A DNA stretch of 64,000 nucleotides. Origin: Candidatus Borrarchaeum weybense. Its GTDB lineage: Archaea > Asgardarchaeota > Sifarchaeia > Borrarchaeales > Borrarchaeaceae. A program made the translations under genes and the position numbers. The notes under the pieces are model-generated. The model did no database searches. It saw only the letters and a program-made list of their open reading frames with translations, and had not been told where the DNA came from. This document shows, piece after piece, positions 7,625-17,031 of the stretch; the first letter of the stretch is position 1, and every line of letters starts with the position of its first letter. The stretch spans positions 641,038 through 705,037 of the forward strand of contig JAHQJS010000006.1 in assembly GCA_019057385.1 (NCBI GenBank), read 5' to 3'.

Positions 7625-7987
7625 ATGATCGTATGTGATGGCTGTGATGGCGAAATAGACATCACAGTTGAAAGATTCGTAGAAGAACTACAACCTACAG
7701 GCGAAGGAGAAAAAATGTGGCATGACCATTGTTATATCAAAGTTAAACCGAAAGCAAAACGAGGTAATATCATGCTTGTCAGAGATTATAGATTAAAATG
7801 GAGACAAATAGAACTTTGTACCAAAGAAAAGGAAGGATACTTCCCTTTATGGGCATCTCCTACACTTATGGGTATTGCAAAGCGATTACATAAATTAGCA
7901 GGATATACATGGCTAACAACTGAAAAATTTATAGAAACTGCGCTAATAGAAGGCTTGACATATTTCAAAAATAAATATGCTCAATAA
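7625..7987 (+). CDS. Hypothetical protein with N-terminal CxxC
   Basis: 120 residues from ATG behind CCCAGGAGG. It starts MIVCDGCDGEID and has a WHDHCY segment near residue 38, so a small zinc site is likely. The rest is mixed alpha/beta with a basic middle (KPKAKRG) and an amphipathic C-terminal helix. No family is recognised. Single-gene unit with its own leader. Confidence 0.55.
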   Translation: MIVCDGCDGEIDITVERFVEELQPTGEGEKMWHDHCYIKVKPKAKRGNIMLVRDYRLKWRQIELCTKEKEGYFPLWASPTLMGIAKRLHKLAGYTWLTTEKFIETALIEGLTYFKNKYAQ

Positions 7988-8134
7988 AACTTTCTTCTTT
8001 CATCAATAGAAGTCAAATTGACTTCTACTATGAAATCCTCAATTTTTTTTAGTGGATGTTCGTAAGTACCTAAGTAGTCGGAAAGCAATTGAGTTTTTAA
8101 AGTAAAAGAAAATATTAGTATACGGTGAGTCTCT

Positions 8135-8404
8135 ATGGAATTTGGATTTATTGTAGGTCTGTCTTATGCCGCTAAATACGTGCTAAAATATGCAATAACC
8201 AATCTTTTAAATACAGGCTTCAAAAGAAGAAATATTAAGCGCATATCTAGATTGAGTGACAAGAAAGTCTCAAAAGCTCTACAGAAATTAAAAGAGTATG
8301 GTCTAATCACATATGATCGCGGAACAAAAGAATGGTATCTTAGTGACACTGTAAGAATTGGTTCCGATATAATTCTCTCTAAACTTGTGGATATCACTCT
8401 TTAA
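8135..8404 (+). CDS. Winged-helix DNA-binding protein
   Basis: 89 residues from ATG behind GGTGAG. The helix-turn-helix reads RRNIKRISRLSDKKVSKALQ, then a wing LKEYGLITYDRGTKEWYLSD. The N-terminal ~28 residues are hydrophobic and could be a helix rather than a membrane span. Flanked on both sides by dispersed palindromes (8067 and 8446), which makes it a candidate binder of that motif, an inference only. Confidence 0.6.
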   Translation: MEFGFIVGLSYAAKYVLKYAITNLLNTGFKRRNIKRISRLSDKKVSKALQKLKEYGLITYDRGTKEWYLSDTVRIGSDIILSKLVDITL

Positions 8405-8489
8405 AACGAGAGCAGTGTTCCACGCTTTCCACTATCATTCAAAAGTACCTAAGTAGTCAGGAATAAAGTTTTAAAAAAATGAAGTGGAG

Positions 8490-9326
8490 TTAGGTATAAT
8501 CTCCTAAATTAACGAGTGTTTTTGATTTTCCCTGAAGGATTGAAAGTACTGTTTCTATGATTTCTGTGTCTTTGTAGGATTTCTTGACATATCTGTTAAA
8601 AACCGACGCCACTACTCTTGGATCTAACTCAAAGAAATACTCCACAAATGCCGTAAAGTATTTCCTTTCGGCATTACGATATCCTGAAATTCCAAATTCC
8701 TCAGCAAATTCTAACCATACTTGGCGGCCACTAAGCTTGTATTTGACGGCATACGTCCTAATGAGATTCTGAATTATGTAAGTATGCTGCGAGGTGAATT
8801 TTTGCTCGCCTTTGAGGTATTCAATCTGCTGATCGAGTTTCTTTTGAGTCTCTTGAATCTGAACAAACATGGTGCTAAACTTCTGTAAAAGAGGATTGCC
8901 TTTTAAAACCGCAGCGATATTCTCCGTAACTTGTGTGAGAACCTGGTTCTGTAGTTTGGTTACATCGTCTTGTGTTATTATCCTATGTTCACCAGTTCTA
9001 ACTTTGCTGATGTGTTCCATAATCCTGTTCATTTCAGTATTGTTCTTCAAAGCACGTACATAGAGCCTTAGTTGGTCAAGTGCTTCTGGAACTTTCAAAA
9101 ATAAACGTCTACGCCCTACTGAATTTTTCTTACTTTTCAAGAATTTTTTTATAAAAGGTGCGAAGATTTTCTTCTTTTTGTATAAATGGTTGGTGATTGT
9201 TTTATAGGGTACATTGGTATGGTACGCTATGGTTTCTAAACACCAAAACTCACCTTCAGGAGTCTGTATGCGTTTGTATTTCTTCCCATCAAGATCAAGG
9301 ATTTCTACTTTCTTTACTTCGTCCAT
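8490..9326 (-). CDS. Putative DNA-binding protein with N-terminal HTH
   Basis: 278 residues. An N-terminal helix-turn-helix (ETIAYHTNVPYKTITNHLYKKK) follows a short beta hairpin. The middle (residues ~95-190) is helical with a coiled-coil propensity, and the C-terminal ~80 residues contain RQVWLEFAEEFGISGYRNAER, a second compact helical unit. No family is named; the layout recalls phage-type replication or regulatory proteins. The next gene downstream on this strand is not close. The upstream neighbour starts only 6 bases away, so the two form an operon. Confidence 0.5.
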   Translation of the reverse strand: MDEVKKVEILDLDGKKYKRIQTPEGEFWCLETIAYHTNVPYKTITNHLYKKKKIFAPFIKKFLKSKKNSVGRRRLFLKVPEALDQLRLYVRALKNNTEMNRIMEHISKVRTGEHRIITQDDVTKLQNQVLTQVTENIAAVLKGNPLLQKFSTMFVQIQETQKKLDQQIEYLKGEQKFTSQHTYIIQNLIRTYAVKYKLSGRQVWLEFAEEFGISGYRNAERKYFTAFVEYFFELDPRVVASVFNRYVKKSYKDTEIIETVLSILQGKSKTLVNLGDYT

Positions 9327-9332
9327 ATATGG

Positions 9333-9731
9333 TCACTTCCATTTCTCTAAATCTCCGCTGAATTCCAAACTCGTCCAATCTAACCAATCCCTGAGTTTTT
9401 GATGTCTCTTAGCGATATGCGTTTCACATTTAATGAACTTGCTTCCGTACCGATCCTCAGCGCATGGTTCATTACAGCCTGGTTCTCTGCAAATATCGGG
9501 CATGTTTAACAAGGCGAATCCTATTGTAATATTGACCAAGCAGTCTTGATTGTCACACTCATATTGACATACGTTGTAAAATGTGTCAATAAGTTCTTCT
9601 ACAGACATACCGAGTAATATTGCGTCCAGTAGCCTCTCGGGGTGTATATCCCAGTCTTCGAGATTTTTTACTACAGAGTCAATTACGTCAATCATTGACT
9701 CACCTTCAACTTCATTAAACCTAAAACTCAA
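9333..9731 (-). CDS. Cysteine-rich hypothetical protein
   Basis: 132 residues. The N-terminal half is helical and acidic; the C-terminal half has clustered Cys/His (CQYECDNQDC, then CREPGCNEPC and CETHIAKRH), enough for one or two zinc sites. An internal ATG at residue 13 is also possible as start. It precedes the HTH protein by 6 bases in the same operon. No family is recognised. Confidence 0.5.
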   Translation of the reverse strand: MSFRFNEVEGESMIDVIDSVVKNLEDWDIHPERLLDAILLGMSVEELIDTFYNVCQYECDNQDCLVNITIGFALLNMPDICREPGCNEPCAEDRYGSKFIKCETHIAKRHQKLRDWLDWTSLEFSGDLEKWK

Positions 9732-9739
9732 GTCCTAAA

Positions 9740-9846
9740 ACTTGGTTACTAATTTATACAAGAAAACTATATAAACTTGGTGTCATTAGTGAGAAATATG
9801 GGAACAGTGCCACTATTTACACGGATAATAGAGTAGGTGAGTTCAG
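9740..9846. promoter_or_regulatory. Divergent promoter region
   Basis: Separates the minus-strand operon starting at 9731 from the plus-strand AbrB gene at 9847. It contains an archaeal TATA-like CTATATAAAC around 9767-9776 and a short inverted repeat around GGAACAGTGCC. It has no copy of the dispersed palindrome. Confidence 0.4.
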
Positions 9847-10005
9847 ATGGCAAAAGCATACACAAACAAAATTGGTGCTAAAAAGCGTGTTAGTTTACCA
9901 GATGAAGTCATGGACGCATTAGAGGCTAAAATAGGCGATACACTTGTGTTTGAAGTCTATGAAAATAATGAAGTAAAAATCAGGGTTCTAAAAGTCGAAG
10001 GATAA
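9847..10005 (+). CDS. AbrB/SpoVT-like DNA-binding protein
   Basis: 52 residues from ATG behind GGTGAG. The sequence (YTNKIGAKKRVSLPDEVMDAL, then KIGDTLVFEV) is the swapped-hairpin AbrB fold: strand, R-V-S-L-P-D-E-V turn and helix, G-D strand. Such proteins bind DNA as dimers and often regulate transcription or act as antitoxins. No toxin gene is adjacent; the next gene is a zinc-ribbon protein 44 bases on. Confidence 0.75.
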   Translation: MAKAYTNKIGAKKRVSLPDEVMDALEAKIGDTLVFEVYENNEVKIRVLKVEG

Positions 10006-10049
10006 GTGGTGCTTTCCCACTATGAACCAATACCCATGGAAGTGAGTGA

Positions 10050-10232
10050 ATGGCTCAAAAAAGTGAGAAAGTTTCACCTACAGACAACTGTAGGGTATGT
10101 GGAAATAAAAACGTTTCTCCCTTAGGTCTGTGTGAGGAATGTCACGACATCTTTACTGTAGTTGTCGTTGACTGCATACAGAACTATCAGGACGCCAAAC
10201 AAAATGCGAAGAGGGTTATGGCTTCACTGTAA
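10050..10232 (+). CDS. Small zinc-ribbon protein
   Basis: 60 residues from ATG behind GGAAGTGAG. CRVCGN and CEECHD make a C2C2 zinc ribbon of ~20 residues, followed by one helix. It is co-directional with the AbrB gene. The function is not recognised; short zinc ribbons of this type are plentiful in this region. Confidence 0.6.
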   Translation: MAQKSEKVSPTDNCRVCGNKNVSPLGLCEECHDIFTVVVVDCIQNYQDAKQNAKRVMASL

Positions 10233-10261
10233 CTTTCTTCCGTTCTTTTTTTGATTGATTG

Positions 10262-10314
10262 TTCGTGACTACTTAGGTAGTTAGGATGTTCGTGACTACT
10301 TAGGTAGTTAGGAT
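10262..10314. repeat. Tandem 27-bp repeat carrying the palindrome
   Basis: Two head-to-tail copies of a 27-bp unit beginning TTCGTGACTACTTAGGTA and ending GTTAGGAT. A degenerate third palindrome (TATCTAAGTA at 10350) lies 44 bases on. It lies upstream of the membrane-protein gene at 10411, which suggests an operator array. Confidence 0.75.
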
Positions 10315-10410
10315 TAGTGATTTCAAGAATTTGAAAATTTTGAAACTACTATCTAAGTAGAGGGATAAACTTATTTTGGAAATCCTGTGATATTTATAGG
10401 GGATGATTAG

Positions 10411-11595
10411 ATGCACCCCAGAACTAATGCTTCTGTTTTGACATTAATTGTTTTTGTGATCATTTCAGTGGTTATTCTCGTCTTAACTTTGAGTGTTGGG
10501 TTGTCTCTACCTCAGATTTTCGATATATTTCCTAAACTCATCTCTATATTTGCGTTTGTACTTGCATTTCTCGCCTTATATTATGCGCACTTAAAGGGGC
10601 CCGATATTGATCTGATTAACCAAAAAGAAATAAAATTCGAGTTAGTTGATATAAGTGATGACCCTAAAGAAATTCGGAACAAAAGCAATATTACAAGATC
10701 ATTACGGTTACAGCCTTTTACCTTAATTTTTGTTAATGAAGGAAGTAGAACAGGAGTTATTAAAAGATTAAAACTAACTTTCACACAAAGCAATGAGTTT
10801 AGTTCGTTCTATGTTAAGTTAGACCCTTCGTTTAAGAACCCTGATGTATCAGAAACTAAAACACCATTCCCTATTAAAAATGGCGAAGTTCGTCTTGTAA
10901 ACCTGGCGACTCGTATAGAAATTAAGAACTTTGATTCAGTTAAAGAAATAAATCTACCGAACAATATTGAAGATGCGGATGTTATCGCATTTATCAAGGA
11001 AGTAAATACGGCTAATAAAAGAAACCTTGAAGCTTTTATTAGTTTTCTCAGACGTCGTATGACTTTAGGGAGATGTTCTCTTCAGTGGAGTACTACGAAT
11101 CGTGAAGAAGAGACTGAATTAGATGTGACAGGCACCTATAATCAGATAATTGAGTGGTATAATAGTGCACTTCAAAAATATGACGAATTGCCCCCATCAG
11201 TTATTAAAAGAATAGACGATGTGAAAGAATTTCTAAAATCTCGTATCAGTACGTTAGAAAATAATTTGGACTATATTCGGGATTTTGAGAAGAGTCCACC
11301 TCTTGATCTACTTTTCAATAAACATAGATCCGAGGGATATTATCTCGTTTTAAAGTGGAAAAACAAATTAATAGGCGATCTTGAGAGCCTTAATACGTAT
11401 TTTATAAAATTTAATGATAAGCGAAGCGAATATTTTAGACGAGGACGTGACGAAATAATGAAACGACACCTTTTCAAAGATCTAGAAGAACAAAAAAACG
11501 AATTAGAGCCACAAATAAATGAGATACTGAAAGAATTAAAAGAAACTCACGATGCAATCCTTCACTCATTAAAACAATTGGAAATTAAAAAATAA
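10411..11595 (+). CDS. Membrane-anchored coiled-coil protein
   Basis: 394 residues. Two N-terminal hydrophobic segments (about 8-30 and 37-60) are followed by a soluble region. A beta-rich part with KSNITRSLRLQPFTLIFVNEG spans roughly 85-220, and long charged helices fill 240-394. No catalytic motif or family is seen. Preceded by the tandem palindrome array. An envelope or sensing role would be speculative. Confidence 0.55.
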   Translation: MHPRTNASVLTLIVFVIISVVILVLTLSVGLSLPQIFDIFPKLISIFAFVLAFLALYYAHLKGPDIDLINQKEIKFELVDISDDPKEIRNKSNITRSLRLQPFTLIFVNEGSRTGVIKRLKLTFTQSNEFSSFYVKLDPSFKNPDVSETKTPFPIKNGEVRLVNLATRIEIKNFDSVKEINLPNNIEDADVIAFIKEVNTANKRNLEAFISFLRRRMTLGRCSLQWSTTNREEETELDVTGTYNQIIEWYNSALQKYDELPPSVIKRIDDVKEFLKSRISTLENNLDYIRDFEKSPPLDLLFNKHRSEGYYLVLKWKNKLIGDLESLNTYFIKFNDKRSEYFRRGRDEIMKRHLFKDLEEQKNELEPQINEILKELKETHDAILHSLKQLEIKK

Positions 11596-11791
11596 AACGT
11601 CTAAAGCGGAGATATTACACATAACATTGTAGAACAATTAATTCTAGAGGCACATAAAACCAATTTGAAAATTTTGAATTTGGTCGTTTTCTTACACAAA
11701 AAAGAGGTGTAAGGGGATTGTAAGAGAAAAGAGGTGTATGGCAAACAAAATCCTTCCTATGTACAAAACCCTTATTTTTAAGGGGATGTTC

Positions 11792-12076
11792 TCACCCATG
11801 CCTTTGTGTACGATCCTCATTTACTCCATGCTGGGAATGGTTCACTTCTGAGGAATAATGCAAAAAAGTTTTCTGCAGGTCTTCTTTTGAATACCACCCG
11901 GATTCGTAGGCCTCCACAGCTATATGGAGTAACTCAACTTTGGCGATGTTGTTTTCGTGATTGCCTTGTTCGTCAACATTATTCCAATAGAGAGAGAAAC
12001 AATCCTTAATGGTAGAAAGAGGGACTCCTCCTTGTAGGAATTTATTCAATTCGTTACATAATTCCGAATAGTGCAT
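11792..12076 (-). CDS. Hypothetical protein
   Basis: 94 residues on the minus strand, ATG behind GGGAG. Helical, with WNNVDEQGNHENNIAKVELL and AVEAYESGWYSKEDLQKTF. No family is recognised. It stands alone, convergent with the plus-strand membrane-protein gene. The Shine-Dalgarno and compact helical composition favour coding on this strand over the overlapping plus-strand frame. Confidence 0.45.
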   Translation of the reverse strand: MHYSELCNELNKFLQGGVPLSTIKDCFSLYWNNVDEQGNHENNIAKVELLHIAVEAYESGWYSKEDLQKTFLHYSSEVNHSQHGVNEDRTQRHG

Positions 12077-12781
12077 GTCGTTCTCCCTTCCTCCTATGTT
12101 TCCAGTCTACGAATGTGTAGACCACGATCTAGTGCCCCAGCTTCGAGTGCGAATAGCAACTCTCTACCTGTCGACCATTACAACTGCTACCACTAAAAAG
12201 TCTTGAAAGTATGATAGTTCTTCTTTGAAAGAGTGTCTTAACTTCAGAGATTCTGTTTCGTCGTATGAACGATGTATTTACTTATTTATGTAATAGAACA
12301 CGCTTGTCGGTGTCTTAAATAGTTTGTAGAAAAATTCTACGCATATTCTAAGATGGTACAAAAAGAGAAGTGTACCATTCGCGAAGTGAAGCAATTCGAG
12401 TGGCTGTTAGAGACCTGTTGAAGCGCGAAGTTTGGGAGAAGGGTGCGCCTCCAAGTTCCTGACTTTTTCTAACAATTTATTTTTCTTAATTAATAATGGA
12501 TTCTCTGTAGAGGAGTTTATACATGATGACAGCCAAATTATTTCATTTAAATGTGGAACTGGAAAAGTTACGCCAATAATACTACCATATTCAACACCAG
12601 GATAACAATTTTACAAAAAAAGCAAAGTTTTTTTATAAATTGATATTTGCCTATAAATATTAGTTACGGTCTATTATTCCTTAAGACCGAGATATGACAT
12701 TGGTTATATTGCCAATGAGTTTAACAAGTTTGCTTAGCTTAAAATCCAAATAAATGAATAATTTGGCTTGTCAGTTGTTAT
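12077..12781. other. 705-base stretch without an intact gene
   Basis: AT-rich. It holds a ribbon-helix-helix remnant (12370-12462), a hairpin ATGGTAC/GTACCAT around 12354-12379, and the upstream region of hsdM with TATA-like TTTATAAATTG near 12632. No tRNA could be folded here on either strand, although parts look structured. Confidence 0.4.
12370..12462 (+). pseudogene. Remnant of a CopG-type ribbon-helix-helix gene
   Basis: A 30-codon frame reads YHSRSEAIRVAVRDLLKREV, the second helix of a CopG/ParD-type regulator. The first strand and helix are missing because a stop codon lies seven codons upstream. It is either a decayed regulator or antitoxin, or a fragment moved here by recombination. 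It sits upstream of the restriction-modification genes. Confidence 0.45.
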
Positions 12782-14647
12782 GTGAGTTATCCTGCAATTA
12801 AAGGATGTGAAAAAGTGTCGGAAAGAAAGACAACAGATGATGATGATGAGGAATTAGAAGTAATTCCTGCAGGTAAAATAAAGTGTTTCATTACAGGTAA
12901 ATTAAGAAAAGACACACCAGAAGAGAGAATACGACAAGATGTAGCTAGAAGTCTTGTAGAAGAGTATGGTTATGAAAAAAGTGATATTGAAGTCGAATTC
13001 TCTGTTAAAATGGGACGTGCAAGGAAGCGAGCAGATATTGTAATCTTTTATGAAAAGAAGGCTCACACCCAAGAAAACGCTTATATAATTATCGAAGTAA
13101 AAACGGAAAAAGTGAAGCCATCAGATAGAAAAGAGGGAATAAACCAACTTAAGACTTATGTGGCAGCTTGTCTTAATTGTTCATTTGCACTTTGGGTAGG
13201 TAACGAGAGATTAGCGTTTAAAATTATAAAAGTGAAAGGAAAAAGAGATATTGAGGAAATCTCTGATATACCTAAAAGAGGAGAAACAACTGCTCCCAGA
13301 TACACAAAAGGAACACTCGTCCCTGCAGTGGAATTAAAGCAGGTGTTTAAGCGAACTCACAATTATATTTATGCCAATCAAGGTCTCCAAAAGGATAAGG
13401 CCTTTGAAGAGTTACAAAAACTCATTTTCATAAAAGTTTATGACGAACAATATAGTCCGCGATTGCAGTTTTACATCTCAGATGATGAAGAAACCTCTGA
13501 TCTGAGGGAGCGATTAACTGAAGTTTTCAAGAAGGTGCAAAGCCGTTATAAATATATCTTTAAGGGCGACGAAAAAATAGAATTGAATGATACTATACTT
13601 AGATATATTGCGAAAGAACTACAAAGATTTAGTCTTGTAGAGACGGAGACGGATATAAAAGGCGAAGCGTACGAAGAAATAGTAGGTCCTAATTTAAGGG
13701 GGGACAGAGGAGAATTTTTTACAGCAAGAAATGTTTGCAAAATGACCATAGGAATGCTCTTTTCGCTGTTTCCTGAAGAAAAAGTAACAAGCCCTGGTGC
13801 ATTAAAACTCCTTGATCCTGCTGTAGGAACAGGAGGTTTTTTAATAGCGAGTGTACAAAAGATAAAACAGTTAACGGAAAAACGTGGATTCAAATATGAT
13901 CGATTGAGGGACTTAGTTAGAGAAGTATCAAATACTAACCTTTTTGGTATAGATTTTAATCCATTCTTAGTAAAGGTTGCCCAGATGAACATGGTTATGC
14001 ATGGAGATGGTTCCGCAAACATATTTCAAACTAATTCTCTTGAAAATCCATCCAACTGGAGAGATGATGTGAAGAATGCAATTAAATTTGAAGAATTTGA
14101 TATAGTCGTAACTAATCCTCCATTTGGTACTCAAGCATTAATAGACAACACTGATATACTGGATCAATATGAATTAACCAAAATTGACGCGAAATCTCCA
14201 AGAACATCACTTCCACCAGAACAATTGTTTATCGAACGATGCTTGGATTTCCTGAAACCAGGTGGTTTTTTGGGAATAGTTCTTCCCGATAGTATTTTGA
14301 GCAATCCTGGGCTAACATGGATCAGAAAATGGATACTTAAAAAAACTTACATGATTGCAAGCGTAGATTTGCCAGGAGAAACTTTTGAGCCCCATACTGG
14401 AACGCAAACAAGCATTCTTATACTGAAAAAGAAAAAAACAGAGCAAGAAAAAATAACAGAGGATTATGAGGCTTTTATGGCGCTACCTGAAAAAGTAGGC
14501 CACGACCGAAGAGGCAATCCATTGATAAAAACTACACCAGATGGAAAGAGAATATTAGATACTAATAATAACCCTGTACTTGATGATCATCTTCCCATAG
14601 TAACTCAAAAATTTGAAGAGTGGGTTAGAAGGAAGGGAATGGCATAA
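12782..14647 (+). CDS. hsdM: Type I restriction-modification methyltransferase HsdM with HSDR_N-like domain
   Basis: 621 residues. The N-terminal ~200 residues resemble the HSDR_N nuclease-type domain, with RARKRADIVIFY and IIIEVKTEKVKP forming a D...E-x-K pattern. The methyltransferase follows with the SAM motif DPAVGTGGF near residue 345 and NPPFG near 444, the N6-adenine signature. The start is uncertain: GTG at 12782, or GTG at 12815 nearer the conserved part. It would methylate adenine together with HsdS, which starts one base after its stop. No HsdR is present in the window; the fused nuclease-like domain might supply cleavage, or the unit may only methylate. Confidence 0.85.
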   Translation: MSYPAIKGCEKVSERKTTDDDDEELEVIPAGKIKCFITGKLRKDTPEERIRQDVARSLVEEYGYEKSDIEVEFSVKMGRARKRADIVIFYEKKAHTQENAYIIIEVKTEKVKPSDRKEGINQLKTYVAACLNCSFALWVGNERLAFKIIKVKGKRDIEEISDIPKRGETTAPRYTKGTLVPAVELKQVFKRTHNYIYANQGLQKDKAFEELQKLIFIKVYDEQYSPRLQFYISDDEETSDLRERLTEVFKKVQSRYKYIFKGDEKIELNDTILRYIAKELQRFSLVETETDIKGEAYEEIVGPNLRGDRGEFFTARNVCKMTIGMLFSLFPEEKVTSPGALKLLDPAVGTGGFLIASVQKIKQLTEKRGFKYDRLRDLVREVSNTNLFGIDFNPFLVKVAQMNMVMHGDGSANIFQTNSLENPSNWRDDVKNAIKFEEFDIVVTNPPFGTQALIDNTDILDQYELTKIDAKSPRTSLPPEQLFIERCLDFLKPGGFLGIVLPDSILSNPGLTWIRKWILKKTYMIASVDLPGETFEPHTGTQTSILILKKKKTEQEKITEDYEAFMALPEKVGHDRRGNPLIKTTPDGKRILDTNNNPVLDDHLPIVTQKFEEWVRRKGMA

Positions 14648-14648
14648 A

Positions 14649-16058
14649 ATGGAAAATGGTAACCCAATTATCTTTGAAGTAGAATCCCAATGGTTAATGG
14701 AAGATGAGATGAGGCTTAACGCCTCTTCATTTTCTCCAGATGCTGCCAAAGCCTTGGTGTTGATTGATGAATTAAAGAGTAAAGGTGTAAACATCGCTGT
14801 AGTCGATAATATTGTAAAGGATGTCTTCTATCCCACAAGGTTTAAAAGAATATACGCAAAAGAAGGAACAAGTTTTTTATCATCTAAGGATATTTTTGAT
14901 CTAGTACAAGTAGGTAAAAGGATAAAAAACGCAACAGAAGAATACCTAATAAAGCCCAACTGGATTTTAGTAACACGATCTGGAAGCGTTGGAAGAGTTT
15001 TAATTTCAAATAAATATATCAGCAAGGCAGCTATCTCAGAACACGTAATAAGGGTTGTCCCCGATAAAAATACGCCTATAGGTTATCTTTATGGCTATTT
15101 ACTCTCAACAATAGGACAATCACTATTAATCAAGAATATTTTTGGTGGTGTTGTTGATGAAATTGAACCCCATCATATAAAATCAATTCCTATCCCTAGA
15201 ATCCAAGAATTAGAAGAAAAAATAAATCAGAAAATCCTTGATGTTTGTAAATTAAGGGAAGAAGCACAAAAGCACCTTTTAAAGGTAGAAAAAATGTTAT
15301 ACGCAGAGTTAGGGTTGCCAGAACTGAAGAGGGAGGAGGTTGAATATTTTGGTGGAGAGGACGGCAGAATTATTAGAAGTTTTGAGATCAAAGCAAGCGA
15401 ACTAGACTTACGTTTAGATGCTTCCTATCACTTGCCATTATTTCATTTAGCGATGCAAAAATTAAGAAACGTAAAATCAGGAATTTTCAGAAGGTTAAAA
15501 GATGTTGCTAATTCATTTGTTCCACCAAGGTTTAAAAGAGCGTACGTTAAAGATATGTCCAAAGGTATTCCTTTACTTCAAGGAACACACATCCCCCAAA
15601 TAAAACCCCTGGATATTAAGTATCTGTGGAAAAAGATGAAAAATTTAGAAAAATATATTGTCAAAAAAAATTGGATTCTTTTAACTAGTTCAGGAACTAT
15701 TGGAAGACTTTCACTAGTTAGAAATCAATGGGATGGATGGACTTCAACAAATCACCTTTTAAGGATTATACCCAATGAAAGAGAAATACATCCTGGTTAT
15801 CTAACTGCTTTTTTACATAGTACTTACGGACAAATTCAATTTCAACGATTGATCTATGGTGGTGTTGTTGATGAAATTGGAGAGGCAGGAGAACTATTCA
15901 ATGATGTCCTAATATTAAAGCCCAATGATGAAAATATTGAGAAGAAGATTGGCAAACTTGTTTTTGAGGCTTATGACAAAAGAGATAAAGCAAATCGAAT
16001 TGAACACAAAGCAATAAAACTACTTGAAAAAAGACTAGAAGAGCTTGCTAAGGGATAA
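14649..16058 (+). CDS. hsdS: Type I restriction-modification specificity subunit HsdS
   Basis: 469 residues from the ATG just after the hsdM stop. There are two repeated half-subunits: each has a YPTRFKRIY/PPRFKRAY segment, WILVTRSGSVGR / WILLTSSGTIGR, a YGGVVDEI-type end and a helical spacer. These are the two target recognition domains with their coiled-coil linkers, setting two half-sites of a bipartite DNA target. Internal repetition (FGGVVDEI / YGGVVDEI) can allow domain shuffling. It works with HsdM as an M2S methylase. Confidence 0.85.
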   Translation: MENGNPIIFEVESQWLMEDEMRLNASSFSPDAAKALVLIDELKSKGVNIAVVDNIVKDVFYPTRFKRIYAKEGTSFLSSKDIFDLVQVGKRIKNATEEYLIKPNWILVTRSGSVGRVLISNKYISKAAISEHVIRVVPDKNTPIGYLYGYLLSTIGQSLLIKNIFGGVVDEIEPHHIKSIPIPRIQELEEKINQKILDVCKLREEAQKHLLKVEKMLYAELGLPELKREEVEYFGGEDGRIIRSFEIKASELDLRLDASYHLPLFHLAMQKLRNVKSGIFRRLKDVANSFVPPRFKRAYVKDMSKGIPLLQGTHIPQIKPLDIKYLWKKMKNLEKYIVKKNWILLTSSGTIGRLSLVRNQWDGWTSTNHLLRIIPNEREIHPGYLTAFLHSTYGQIQFQRLIYGGVVDEIGEAGELFNDVLILKPNDENIEKKIGKLVFEAYDKRDKANRIEHKAIKLLEKRLEELAKG

Positions 16059-16485
16059 AGGCAATAGTCTATCTGAAAAGACTAAAAGACTAAAAGATTT
16101 AAAATCCTCCCTGACACCCCCAGGTAAACATAGGGGTAGAATTTTGCATTTTTTTGCCTGAAAGGCGATTTCCCCCTCACTAAGGTTTTTTAACCCCTTC
16201 TGTTCCAATTTTTGGTCTCAATTTCACTCATCTCTCATATAGTATTTTTATCGGAGATGTTTTATTGGAAATTGTTGGAGAGATACTGATATGAAATGAG
16301 TCGGAAGCAGTACAGGTCACACGCGATGTCGAGTATATTCAGGACATACTTATTGTGCTGGGAATATCGTGTGTGCTGGTGCTCATCTACGTTATGTATC
16401 ATTTTAAAAGTACTTAGGTACTGATGAACATTCTCAAACAAAACTTCTTAAGAAATAACTTTGTTAGTAGTACGTGGTGAACTAA
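16059..16485. other. 427-base stretch, no confident gene
   Basis: A pyrimidine-rich run after hsdS is probably its terminator. A frame ending at 16417 would encode a one-span peptide (ILIVLGISCVLVLIYVMYHF), but it has no recognisable start. Its stop TAG lies inside the palindrome at 16411, as do stops at 4219 and 25534. Confidence 0.35.
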
Positions 16486-16626
16486 ATGGGAAACCGTGAA
16501 GAATTGACCAAAAGTTTGAGAGAGGCAGTTGCAAGAGTTAAAGCATTATCACCAGAAGAGATGGCAGAACGAGGCAAGAAAGCGACATTAGCATTTATGA
16601 AACTACGCAAGGAGGGTGTTATTTGA
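16486..16626 (+). CDS. Small helical protein
   Basis: 46 residues from ATG behind GGTGA. A single amphipathic basic helix (LREAVARVKALSPEEMAERG), then KKATLAFMKLRKEG. It overlaps the next start by four bases (TTGA). No family is recognised. The palindrome at 16411 lies about 65 bases before its ribosome site. Confidence 0.5.
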   Translation: MGNREELTKSLREAVARVKALSPEEMAERGKKATLAFMKLRKEGVI

Positions 16627-16838
16627 ACGAAAATGAGCGTAGAGAAGCATGCGCACTTTTAAATCGGATTGAAGCAACCCAATTTCGTAATCTCGCTAAT
16701 GCTTGGGAGGACGGCCAATTAGAACAATTCTGGAGTACAGTCTCGGGTTTGCAGCGGATTTCAGAAGTAGAAGAACGGGTCTGCAAGAACGTAGAGGGGT
16801 ATATATGCCTCGTAAATAATCTCCCCAGTCAAGAGTGA
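16623..16838 (+). CDS. Small hypothetical protein
   Basis: 71 residues from TTG overlapping the previous stop, with AAGGAGG upstream. Mostly helical (RREACALLNRIEATQFRNLA), with two Cys near the end. No family is recognised. Translationally coupled to the gene at 16486. Confidence 0.5.
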   Translation: MNENERREACALLNRIEATQFRNLANAWEDGQLEQFWSTVSGLQRISEVEERVCKNVEGYICLVNNLPSQE

Positions 16839-16942
16839 ACTGAGTTTAATTTCTTTTTGTCTAATTTCTCTTTTTTCTTATTACCTAAGTAGTCATATAC
16901 TAAAAACCAAAAACTAAGACATAAAACTTAAATATTAAGTTT

Positions 16943-17016
16943 GTTATTACAAGTGTAATAACAAAGTAGTAAGTTGTGATAACGAAATAGTTCCTGGTCC
17001 AGAATTGTTATCACAA
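16943..17016. promoter_or_regulatory. Operator-like array of four GTTATYAC half-sites
   Basis: GTTATTAC (16943-16950) faces GTAATAAC (16955-16962), and TTGTGATAAC (16974-16983) faces GTTATCACAA (17007-17016). The two perfect inverted repeats have different spacing and lie directly before a ribbon-helix-helix gene. This is the usual layout of an autoregulated operator or a plasmid partition site. Confidence 0.65.
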
Positions 17017-17031
17017 ATTGGGGTGTATATT

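Noticed and set aside
12110..12200. tRNA-like look on the minus strand near 12.1-12.2 kb
   Set aside because: No T-loop GTTCGANTC and no consistent acceptor stem could be built.
12354..12480. Frame with in-frame TGA after Glu-Thr-Cys as a possible selenoprotein
   Set aside because: The overlapping frame encodes a recognisable ribbon-helix-helix helix, so this is a decayed regulator rather than Sec coding.
13546..14022. Long minus-strand open frame inside hsdM
   Set aside because: It lies opposite the methyltransferase motifs and has no ribosome site; shadow of the real gene.
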